A stretch of DNA of 64,000 nt from Eutypella sp. D-1 (taxonomy: Eukaryota > Ascomycota > Sordariomycetes > Xylariales > Diatrypaceae). Positions 10,966 to 20,161 of the stretch are shown here, in pieces. Where the stretch lies: positions 372,001-436,000 of the forward strand of contig JAJTTP010000022.1 in NCBI GenBank assembly GCA_023313575.1. The letters are read 5' to 3'. The notes under the pieces are model-generated. The model did not search any database. It saw nothing but the letters and a program-made list of their open reading frames with translations, and was not told the origin of the DNA. How positions within the stretch are numbered: the stretch's first letter is position 1; each line of letters begins with the position of its first letter. The position numbers were made by a program, and so were the translations under genes.

Positions 10966-11223
10966 CTATAAAGAGCCAAGAACCTCACCTGCTTTGAACT
11001 TCGCCCGGGTAGCTTCCTTTCCATCATCAACCGGCTGGGTCACCTTGGGCCGCCCCGTCCGCTTTCCTACGTGCAGATTGTCCCGAGCCCTCTTGATCTG
11101 ACCGAGTGTGAAGCCGGTGATCTTGTTGATCTGCATCGGCGACAGGCCTGCATCGAAGTAGAGCGTGCGGACACGCTGCCTGTCGGCGTCGGTGAGGTGT
11201 TTCACACCCTGGCGAGAAGGCAT
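10966..11223 (-). CDS. Helix-turn-helix protein, Tc1-transposase-like N-terminal domain (first exon or remnant)
   Basis: An 85-codon frame. Residues 9-55 (LTDADRQRVRTLYFDAGLSP, then MQINKITGFTLGQIKRARDN) look like the homeodomain-like HTH that opens Tc1/mariner-type transposases, followed by VGKRTGRPKV, the basic GRPR-type tail of that group. No DDE catalytic region follows, so it is either a transposase remnant or a domesticated DNA-binding exon. The last codons contain GCAG|GTGAGG, a good splice donor after base 10989. An acceptor after CTAAC at 10759 would join it in phase to the Pro-rich tail of the neighbouring SDR. If unspliced the protein ends at 10966. Confidence 0.55.
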   Translation of the reverse strand: MPSRQGVKHLTDADRQRVRTLYFDAGLSPMQINKITGFTLGQIKRARDNLHVGKRTGRPKVTQPVDDGKEATRAKFKAGEVLGSL

Positions 11224-12412
11224 ATTGAGAAGCTATCTAATTTCGATGCAGCAGTGATAATAATCTGATAATTCCATGTGAGGTTGCGCTATATGATACG
11301 ATGGGGCACCCTGCGCAACAGGTGTGGTATAGGTGTAGGCGTAGGCGATGGAATGAAGGGACGGGAAAGAAGGGAGGGAAAAGAAACGCGAATAGCCGAT
11401 GTCCTGAGGAGCCGCAACTTAAAATCTGGCAGCGGGAACTGGCAGGTCTACTATGCCTATTCAGGGATATTCTGGGGCGTTCGTAGAGTGGGTACTACCC
11501 GGCAGGGATCTGAAACTTCCCCTACGCGTTGCTTTCGAATATGGGCACGTGCAAGACACACCCCCTAAAATTATTATATCTCCTTTGTATGGAATAGTTA
11601 CCTGCATTTCGCATTGTAGAAAATTAGGTAGATACACTCGATGCACTATACCGAAGATCATCGTATGCAGAGCTATGCATTGGACATTTTGAAAGTCCAG
11701 TCGCATCCCAATAGCCAATCCCGGCCCAAAAGACCGGTAATACCTACGCCATATGAAGAGCTCTCTCTCGACGACTGCATTGTGACAAGAGCTCAAACAG
11801 ACGGGAAGACAGGGTTGGTGAGCCGTGAGTAGTCACTTCTGGAGGAGAGTCATGGAAATGCAAGAAATATCTATCGCTAGCACTTCTCTTCACTTCTTCT
11901 GAGCCGGTGACGGGGTACCATTTCGCAACGAGCCTCGTGAAACTACGTGGGTTAAGCCACTCAAAATAGTAGCACTTATATAATGATGTTTAAGAACAGA
12001 CCAAGCATTTTTTCGTAGATTAGGTAGAGACATATACCCTACTAAGACCGAACGGGCCGTACCGACCAAAACTCTAGGAATGGCCTAGAACCTCTAGATA
12101 TAGTCTCCAGCTGCAGCATCGGCCGCATCTCCGCTTACAAGAAGTGGGATGAACTTGCAAAATCAGGCCAAAGACCTGATGTGGAAGGTCATGGCTATTC
12201 AGCGAGCGAAAAATCTCACGGGTAGGTATACAAGATAGCAATGTGGCTTGAAAGGGCAAGTTTTAGGGCCATGCCTAGCCAGCAGGATCATTAAACACGC
12301 GGTATATATAAGCAGGCAACGTCGCGCGCCACATTGTATGCATGTCCCATCATCATACCATTCACGACATGCCTCCGACCAGTCATCCAACCATTCACCC
12401 TCATATCCCAAC
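11224..12412. other. Intergenic between divergent genes
   Basis: Overlapping short frames on both strands near 11280-11830 share no motif with any family I know. I treat the stretch as non-coding promoter sequence. Confidence 0.4.
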
Positions 12413-13448
12413 ATGCGTCTCTCGAAACTCATTGTCTCATTGCTGACTGCGGAGTTATCCGCTGGCCTGGGCTTCACGACATACAAGGAAATCCGCGAAG
12501 GGGTGGACAATTCGCCGGCCGTCGCATATCAGCCCTTAGATCGGTCTAACGCGCTGTTCCTTTACATCCAGATCGTAGCGGGTGGTGACCACACGGGGCT
12601 CATTGATGACTTCAATGCGCTAGCGCGAAACTACGGGGAACATGGCGTGCAGCTCGTCCCTCGTGTGCGTTACGGGAACCCGGATGGATCCGTCGCCGCC
12701 GAGCCGAATGACCCGGCCGTTCTCGTGGCGGATGTGAAGGCGTGGACCGCTGTTTTCGCGGCTGCGGCCGACATCATCGGGATCCCCGTCATCCAAGCCG
12801 GCTTCCTCGGCCTGTGGGGCGAGTGGCACGTGGGTTTCTCTCCAACCAAAAATACGTAGGTGCAATAAGGTCACGTTCTGATAAACATAATGAACAGGAC
12901 GGTCCCTTTTGTCAGGCCCAAGGCACAGACGAGAGCAGCGAGAACCTCAATATAAAGCGGCAGGTAATCGAGGCACTGCAAGCAAGCGGGATCAAGATAG
13001 CGCTGCGGTACCCGCGAGACCATCAGGCGCTGTTCCCGGGCGACCGCGCCGTCACGCTACACAACGACTGCATCTTCAACGGCGGGCCCGACGGCCACGA
13101 TGGCGGGACGTTCCCGGTGGGCGACCGCCAGACCTGGGTCGACTACACGAGGCAGGTCGCCGGCGGCAACACGTTTGGTGGCGAGGGCTGTAATCAGGCG
13201 GGTGACTCCACGTACGACTGGTCTAACTGGACGGATTTATGCGGTGATAATGGCCTGGTCCCGTATATCGAGCAGTTCCAAATTGCGTATCTTAACGTGA
13301 GTGTTCTACGGTATCGGAATCATGCCAACGAAAATAAAGCTGACGGTCAAAGCCTGGTAATCCGGAACCTCTCCAGGAGTTGTTCAATCACGCAGACTGG
13401 ACGGAGTGTGTCGATGCCATACAATCGGCGCTTCAGCAGTATGCCTAA
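12413..13448 (+). CDS. Secreted DUF4874/DUF4832-type protein (possible glycoside-hydrolase-like barrel)
   Basis: Three exons: 12413-12829, 12916-13296, and 13353-13448 (or 13377-13448; both acceptors keep phase). The start MRLSKLIVSLLTAELSAG is a likely signal peptide. The signature VIQAGFLGLWGEWH, just before the first intron, and the opening GFTTYKEI are typical of bacterial and fungal DUF4874/DUF4832 proteins. After the intron come ALRYPRDHQALFPG and a Cys-containing block (GGEGCNQ...WTDLCGDNG) likely to form disulphides in the secreted protein. The final exon ends HADWTECVDAIQSALQQYA. Family knowledge: a TIM-barrel-like fold is suspected but no activity is established to my knowledge. Coding stops after about 297 residues. 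Introns are 86 and 56 (or 80) bp. Confidence 0.7.
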
Positions 13449-14853
13449 GGCGGGTTATTGGGAGATCGGCACACGCCTGCTGCAGATCTGAAATTTCACA
13501 AGCACAAAATGCCTGAATAGTGGGATTGTATCATGTGACGAGAGAAAAAAAGGGACGAAAACATTCATCTAAAAATGGCCCCTAGAGAATTTTACAGTGG
13601 GGGTTCATGAGGTTACCAGATCTCCTAGTCTGAGGTGAAGACTTCCAAGGTTAGGTCCTAGAGTAACGAGGCTGTGCAAGGTGAACTACGAATCGCCCTA
13701 TCGCTATAAACATATGTTACAAGCGTTCTATGTTTGCTGCAGCTGCCATTAGGCCGAGCTGTTTGGTGATGTATCGACCGTAAAATTTCTCCGGGACCCA
13801 ACGGCAGCCGTCCGAAGACGAACCGCGACAGGCCAGAGGGTAAGTGATCGAAAATTTCCCTCTCTCCTCCAATTTCCCCTCCAAGACCTGCCATTGTAAC
13901 TCCGAAGAGAAAGACGAAAGCCAGAGTGAATATGAAGGATTGTGTTTTATGTTGTATGAGGAGAGAAGAGAGAGGGAAAAGGATGAAAAAAAAGTCGAGG
14001 CACGAAAATCTAGCTTTTTGATTGGAACCTGGGCCTCGGAAATTTCTGAGGACGGATAAATGATGTACCGACGCTCTAGCGCTCTTTCCGAAGTGTTGGA
14101 ATGACCCATATATAACCAAATTTGGCTTCCTTCTTATTGGGTCAGCCCTATGACTGAAAGCCCTGATCTGGAAGCGGCTAATCTTGAAAGGGGCAAGTGG
14201 GACAATCGCTTACTTGTAAGCTGGGCAATTAAGACCCAATCGCTGGTCGGGCAATTACTACCGCTCACAAAGGTATTCATTGTTAGCAGGCACAATCCCT
14301 CCATTTAGTGTATCGCTGTGGCGGGTATGTATCATGTCGCACAATTTGTGTGACAAAATACATATTATCCCAGTCAGGCACTAGCAAAAGCCACAAATAG
14401 TCTTATCGATATATGGAAGGACTTTGAAGTTATCGCCAGCTGCTCATGTCTCTAGCCGTACAATTTTGTGTGAGACTGTACATAGTGGATCTTAAGTGGA
14501 TTTTGTGGAAGCCACTAACATAGAATACCTACGTACGTACTGTAGGTACGGATACAGTTATGACTGATAGGCACCTACCCCGCTATGACACTAGGAAATG
14601 TGTAGGCACGACCTACCTTTAGCAGTAGATACCTAAATAGATGATGTCTTTCCTGCATAGATACTTTAAATCTTAGAACCAATAAGTGAATTACAAGTTC
14701 TCACCTGTGCAGCCTGAGTAGTTCCATTGCCAATTTTTCCCTCTCAACTTATCCCTCATACTTCGTGTCCAAAGCATAAGCTCCTCGAAGTCATCATAAA
14801 CATACCATTTGCACCCATTCTAGACCAAGAGTTGCCTTAAGTCGTCTAGTAGA
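13449..14853. other. Intergenic, 1.4 kb
   Basis: Overlapping frames on the minus strand at 13658-14119 have a hydrophobic stretch but no start context or family match, so I do not call them. A run of short TACCTA/TACGTACGTAC repeats near 14525-14560 resembles the TACCTAGGTA-type repeats frequent in sordariomycete intergenic DNA. The right end is the leader of the next gene. Confidence 0.4.
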
Positions 14854-15715
14854 ATGACTGGACGTGGTGCGGCTCCGGGTGCCAACTCTCGTGGTCGTGG
14901 TGGGAAGCGCGGCAAGCCTAGACGCGGTACGTAATCAAACAAAGGGCCTCGATGTTTACATTTTATAATGATCAAATCTAATAGCACGTTTAGGTGGAAG
15001 ACACAACTATTCAACGGGTCTCTCCGAAGTCCGCTGGGATGCATCGGAGTCGGAGGCGAACGAGGACGACGAGAACGAGGAAGAGTCCGACGATGATGAC
15101 TCTCAAGATGACGCAGGCCCTTCCCGACCGCAACCACAGGAAATGAGCCGAGAGGAACGGAAGAAGTACAAGAAAGAACAGAAGGAACTCGCTATTGCCA
15201 AGAAGAGGGATGCCGCCATCGAACCCGGTGACATGCCCTCCGAGCCCGAGGAGGCCAGTGACGACGATGACATGCCTGCCAACCCCAACCACACCAAAGC
15301 CGCCCGCAGCCAGGCCCAAGCCCAGCCCGGCGAGAACAACGACATCGAAGAGGTCACTGAGGGCGTCAAAAAGCTGGCAGCGACCCGAAACCCGGTTCAG
15401 GGCAAAGAACAGCTTCGTGCGCAGGAGGCCCAAGCCAAAGACGCGGCAAAAGTGGCCACTGACCTGGAGCGCCTGGCTGAAGTCCGTAGGGATCGGGAGG
15501 AGAGGAAGGCTATAAGACAGGTATGTCGTACTGTCCTCTATTGTTCTTTTCTTGAATGTCATCGCGGTATGCTAACAAAGCCAATTTAGGCCGAGAAGGA
15601 GGAGCAGGAGGAAAAACAGAGGATCAAACAGGCTCAGATGGCGCCTACAGAGGCAAAGATCAACCTAAATGCTCAAGGAAGATCCACCAAGCCTGGAAAG
15701 AAGAGCAAGAAATAA
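14854..15715 (+). CDS. PP28/PDAP1-like casein-kinase-substrate phosphoprotein
   Basis: Three exons: 14854-14926, 14994-15520 and 15590-15715 (67- and 69-bp introns, the second with a GCTAAC branch site), giving 241 residues. The protein begins MTGRGAAPGANSRGRGGKRGKPRRG, carries acidic Ser-rich clusters (ESDDDDSQDD at about 50, EEASDDDD) suited to casein kinase 2, has the conserved NPN motif (MPANPNHTKAA), and ends in a charged helix LERLAEVRRDREERKAIRQ plus a basic tail KPGKKSKK. This order matches the 28-kDa heat- and acid-stable phosphoprotein family (PDAP1). Family knowledge: a small, mostly disordered, heat-stable phosphoprotein linked to growth-factor response and stress translation in animals; its role in fungi is poorly defined. 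Confidence 0.8.
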
Positions 15716-16290
15716 GCTATCACAATAGTTATGCTAGGAAACATTGTGCATGGCACATCTAAGCTATCGGGTCAATGTGGAATACATGCTCCGAACTAGG
15801 ACTATGACTCTCGATCTTGAGAACTGTATGCATTCGCAAGGACCCCCTGTCTATTCCTGGATATAACCGTAGGCTCCCGAGATGATGGTTTCGACCACGA
15901 CGGAATCAGTGTGTATATGAAGCATACAAGTTGCTGTAGCTCTTAAAAGGTTAACTGTCCAATGGAGTCAATGTATGATAATCATATCCTTGTTGTCGTA
16001 TGTTACATGGTCATCGTCTACTCCGACACTGATGCGCTCTGCCAACAGCAGGTCATCCACTTGTGTGTCTCCATTCCGAAACGTATGATTTGCTCAGCCT
16101 CTAGGCATTTTCTGACCTGAGGGGCCGAATGCAACGCTGTGGTCCAACCAAACTCCTTTTCCACAACTAACAGCAACTGTGATAATTTGCACATTTCATG
16201 GGGTTTCCCCGCACATGGCACCATGGACGATTCAACTACGCGAAAAAGAGAACTGTGTCGTTTCGCTTACAATTCGTGAGGGAGAGAACC
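15716..16290. other. Intergenic with the 5' leader of HET copy 2
   Basis: The frame of the HET gene is open back to 16198, but comparison with HET copy 1 places the start at 16291. Nothing else is seen. Confidence 0.5.
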
Positions 16291-18246
16291 ATGACAGACC
16301 ACCGCTCATATTACACTCCTATTCCAACGGATGAGAGATACATCAGACTGCTTACAATACATCCAGGGAGCGGCAGAGATTTCATCCATATTGAACTACA
16401 GCAGCGCTTCGCAAATATCGACGATCTATTCCCGCCTCCTTACGACGCACTTTCCTACGTCTGGGGATCAGAACATAACCAGGTATGGGTTTTGTTCGGC
16501 CCAGATGGACAGTCAAGTCGGCCAGTGACTCAAAATCTCGCCCAAGCTTTATCGTACTTACGCTATCCGGATCGAGAGCGGACGGTATGGATAGATGCTG
16601 TCTGCATAGACCAGGAGAATATTAGAGAGAAGAGTTCACAGGTTGCGATGATGAGCCACGTATACCAAACAGCTTCTCGCGTCATTGTCTGGCTCGGCCG
16701 GGAAACAAAAACGACATTTCGTGGCCTAGAACTGATTGAAGAAATTGGCAGTCAGGTCGAGGTTTTCGATTGGACACACAATTCAATAGCTAAATTGAGC
16801 GACGCGGTTGATAGCGCTCTCATCGACGATTTTTTACCCCTGCCATACAGTGATTACGACGTGGGTTGCATGAAAGCAATTTTTCGACGCCCTTGGTTCC
16901 AGCGACTCTGGGTGAGGCAGGAAGTCGCTCTCGCCAAAGAGGCATATGTGCAGATCGGGGTACACTCGGTCTCGTTCCTCCATCTGGCCAATGCTATTGC
17001 GATTGTTCATGCCAAAGGCACTGCTCTTGAAGCCGTCCACCAAGTACGACAGTCTAAAAGGCTTCGTGTTGCGTACTTACTAGCATGTGTACCAGCCAAG
17101 AAGTATGATTTTCGAGACATCCATATTCTGCTTCGGGGAACGTATTGTAAGGATCCTAGGGACAGGATTTATGCCATCCTTAGCCTTTTATGGTCGGATG
17201 CGGCTCGCGAAATCGTACCTGATTACTCAGCTCCTGTTTCAAGGGTCTATAGGGATGCCTTCGCGGCGTACTTGCGGCGGCACAGACACTTGCATCTACT
17301 CGACAGCTGTACCTTCTTTCAAACCCCTCAAAGACCTCAGGGTTTATGCAGTTGGGTACCGGATTGGTCATCCACACCCAACATTGCTCCAATAAATGTG
17401 CATACCTCGGCTGGGGGTATGTTCTACCCAGACTTTCAATACAGAGTTGGCAACGTGTTGACCGTGTTTGGACTTGATTGTTGCGGTAAAATTACTGCCT
17501 TGGACCGAGTAGATAGAACAGACATCGGCGCGACCGCAGACTCGATATACACCTTCTTTGCTAACACATCACCGTCGTTGGACCCGCACCAGCCATACGT
17601 TGCCGGGGGCTCCCTGCTTGACGCCATATGCTGTACCCTGGTATTCGATCGTTTCCCGAAAAACTTCAGACTCGCCGTGGACTTCAAAGTACCGTATTTT
17701 TCAACCATGAGTATGTTGATAGGTGACCTGTTCGCCCTTGGGACGATTGAAACAGGCCACGAGAGATTGGACTCACAGTATGCTACTAGTATGGACGATA
17801 TACGAGAATGGCTTAGGGGCTGGTCCCTCTTTACCACAGCCGATGGATATATCGGTGCTGCGCCAGAGTGTTCTGAGCCTGATGACATCGTCATATTGAT
17901 TCCTGGATTGGCAGCACCTAAAGTGTTGAGACCGCTACAGGGCAATAAGTATCACATCATAGGAACGTGCTATGTGCATGGAATTATGCAGGGAGAACCG
18001 TTTCTTGGACCGCTCCCTGACGGAATACGCCAGTGGATGGATAATTACTATGATGCGACAAGAGGGGACATTCGCTATAAGAACTCAGCAACTGGTGAAA
18101 GTGCGGGAAAGGATCCCAGATTTGAAATGCGGGGGGTAGACATTTCCGCATATTATCATGATATCGACGATGATGGTTTTGTAAGAGTTGATGCTTCTGC
18201 GTTGAAGGCATGTGGTGTGCAGCTGAAGAATTTTGATCTAGTCTGA
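16291..18246 (+). CDS. HET-domain protein, copy 2
   Basis: A single exon of 651 residues from the Met at 16291 (MTDHRSYYTPIPTDERYIRL), chosen because it aligns with the start of the other HET gene (MGEYQYTPLPEMGHIRI); an upstream Met at 16198 would add 31 residues without HET similarity. HET blocks: YDALSYVWG 51-59, WIDAVCIDQ 100-108, QVAMMSHVYQTASRVIVWLG 117-136, then FRRPWFQRLWVRQEV and CKDPRDRIYAILSLL. The C-terminal region keeps the paired motifs DGYIGAAPE.SEPDDIV and GEPFLGPLPDGI seen in copy 1. Role by family: cell-death effector of vegetative incompatibility. The two copies are diverged, so the duplication is old or they come from separate family members. Confidence 0.9.
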   Translation: MTDHRSYYTPIPTDERYIRLLTIHPGSGRDFIHIELQQRFANIDDLFPPPYDALSYVWGSEHNQVWVLFGPDGQSSRPVTQNLAQALSYLRYPDRERTVWIDAVCIDQENIREKSSQVAMMSHVYQTASRVIVWLGRETKTTFRGLELIEEIGSQVEVFDWTHNSIAKLSDAVDSALIDDFLPLPYSDYDVGCMKAIFRRPWFQRLWVRQEVALAKEAYVQIGVHSVSFLHLANAIAIVHAKGTALEAVHQVRQSKRLRVAYLLACVPAKKYDFRDIHILLRGTYCKDPRDRIYAILSLLWSDAAREIVPDYSAPVSRVYRDAFAAYLRRHRHLHLLDSCTFFQTPQRPQGLCSWVPDWSSTPNIAPINVHTSAGGMFYPDFQYRVGNVLTVFGLDCCGKITALDRVDRTDIGATADSIYTFFANTSPSLDPHQPYVAGGSLLDAICCTLVFDRFPKNFRLAVDFKVPYFSTMSMLIGDLFALGTIETGHERLDSQYATSMDDIREWLRGWSLFTTADGYIGAAPECSEPDDIVILIPGLAAPKVLRPLQGNKYHIIGTCYVHGIMQGEPFLGPLPDGIRQWMDNYYDATRGDIRYKNSATGESAGKDPRFEMRGVDISAYYHDIDDDGFVRVDASALKACGVQLKNFDLV

Positions 18247-18479
18247 GGATTAGGATGTTTAATGATATGTGGTAGGGAAGGATACAATAGGGATCAATTT
18301 CTTTACAATTGTCGTTACTGTCACTTAATAGGATTACTGGAGAATGATATTCGCTTGCAATTGAGATAATGCCCGAGGAACTTTGGGTGACCAGACACGT
18401 TTGTTGGCGGCATTAGCACAAACAATTCTGAACTTGGGCCAGCATCTTTCAAAACCATCACATCGATATTAGCAGTATG

Positions 18480-19529
18480 TCAATCGAACCCAGCCAGCCC
18501 GTCAGTCCCAACAGACTCTTTCCATAGCTCATCAAAATCAATCCCCTGCTTCCCAAACATCTCCCTGATCTGCTTGGCGACTTCGGCCTGTTTCTCAGGG
18601 CCGAAGCCACTGGGCTGTGACGTCTCGAACTGCACGATCTCGATCCAGCGGTAGAACAGGTCCTCCTTGCCGAGGGCGGCAAGCGCGTCGCGGAACGCGA
18701 AGACCTGGCGCCTCCTCTCGTCCTCGCGCGCATTATCGCCGAGCTTGAGGTCTACGGATAGCCAGCCGTAGTCGTCGTTGAAGACGAGAACGACGGTGCG
18801 GAAGGCCTCGATGGCTGCCATCTTCCGGTCCACCATGGCCGTGGCATCCGCCATGCCTTTCCAATCGAGGTCCCAGTCGGCGTTCATGAGCACATAGCCG
18901 GTCTTCTCATTCAGAAGCATGGGGTCGACGGCGTGCCCGATGCGCGCCATAAGCAGACTGCGGCCCTCGGGAGAGTTGACGGGGTCGCCGAGCGTCTCGG
19001 CCCACTTGCGGCTACGGCGGACGACGATCTCGCGGTCGCGAAAGCCGACAGCGAGGCGCCAGAGCAGAGGGCTGCCGTTTCCGGCGTGATCGGCGCAGAA
19101 CTCGTAGGGCCAGGGCCACAGGAAGACGGCGAGCAAGAAATCCAGGGTGAAGGTGAGGGTGCGGCGCACCATCTCGGGAAACACCTCGTCCCACCAGTCG
19201 AGCTCAACCACCACCATCGTCGTCTCGTTCGCGTACCCCAGCATCGACGCCATCAGCCGCAGGTACCATGGCCCGACGGTCCAGGCGCGCCAGGCCAGCA
19301 GCGCCGCGATGGCTACGTTGAGCGCTACTGGTACGAGAAAAACCTGGCGCTTGAGCGCTGCTGGTTTGGAGTCCACGTGCGTGATGTACACGTGTCGCCG
19401 GTCCAGGGTTTCGAGGAAGGGGTCCAGGACGTCCGGGGCCGGCTTGAAAGGCGCCGGCGGGCCGGCGAGGTCCCCTTTCTTCTTCTTCGGTGGCTGGGCC
19501 GGCTTGGCCGCGTTCCTTTGCCGCGCCAT
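18480..19529 (-). CDS. Conserved-looking membrane protein, unknown function
   Basis: I do not recognise the family. The start at 19529 (MARQRNAAKPAQPPKKKKG) is preferred over one seven codons upstream. It has 349 residues: a Lys/Pro-rich cytosolic tail, DPFLETLDRRHVYITHVD, then hydrophobic segments at about 63-98 (QVFLVPVALNVAIAALLAWR and a following stretch) and about 123-140 (LTFTLDFLLAVFLWPWPYEF), giving two or three membrane spans. The C-terminal half is soluble, with Trp-rich NADWDLDWKGMADATAMVD and an acidic end. It probably sits in an internal membrane with both ends in the cytosol. Codon use is strongly GC-rich, as in the neighbouring IF2 gene. Confidence 0.7.
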   Translation of the reverse strand: MARQRNAAKPAQPPKKKKGDLAGPPAPFKPAPDVLDPFLETLDRRHVYITHVDSKPAALKRQVFLVPVALNVAIAALLAWRAWTVGPWYLRLMASMLGYANETTMVVVELDWWDEVFPEMVRRTLTFTLDFLLAVFLWPWPYEFCADHAGNGSPLLWRLAVGFRDREIVVRRSRKWAETLGDPVNSPEGRSLLMARIGHAVDPMLLNEKTGYVLMNADWDLDWKGMADATAMVDRKMAAIEAFRTVVLVFNDDYGWLSVDLKLGDNAREDERRRQVFAFRDALAALGKEDLFYRWIEIVQFETSQPSGFGPEKQAEVAKQIREMFGKQGIDFDELWKESVGTDGLAGFD

Positions 19530-20161
19530 AACGCAGCGGTGTAAGGTCAATTAGCTAGGTTTGAACGGGAAAAGTAACTTTTTGAACAGTCAGATAGAGT
19601 AGCTAAAGGGTTGGGAAAAATTCTAGGATTCCATGTATCCGTCTGTTCCGAAAAATAAAATGCAGATGAAATTCAGGGTTTCCAAGTTATGGACAGGTTG
19701 AAGCTTCCTTGAGCTGCCAGGCTGTCACGGACCGACCCACTTCTATGTGGCTGAAGCTCCGATAGGGGTACAAACAGCGGAAGTCTTGTGGCTACCTAGG
19801 TACCTATGCAGCCAGGCAGCGCAGGCACAGAAGAATCATCCGAGCCAATCAGACCGATGCTTTTAGATAGCGGGAGGTACAATACATACATACAGCCCGC
19901 TATGATATCAGATCTTATCGCCGAAATTTCGATCTAATTTTGGGGGGCAATTAAAGTACATACGGAACTATGACTTCGGGAACACCCGACCTTGGAGTAT
20001 TTTAATGTTTGGTTAAAACTGCGAGAAAAATAGATCAGGTAGGAAAGAACCTCGGTAGCGATCTTTGACTTGTACATCACACACTCTCTTTCCGCAACAT
20101 CGCCAGGTCTCGGTCCGCTTCAAATGTCGCATACGGATCCACGACAAATTTTATCGTCAGT
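19530..20161. other. Intergenic between divergent genes
   Basis: It contains the shared promoter region of the membrane-protein and IF2 genes. CTACCTAGGTACC-type repeats occur near 19792-19806. No gene is seen. Confidence 0.5.

Noticed and set aside
13658..14119. Two overlapping minus-strand frames of 130-153 codons
   Set aside because: Different frames of the same pyrimidine-rich stretch with a chance hydrophobic run; no motif and no supporting splice pattern.
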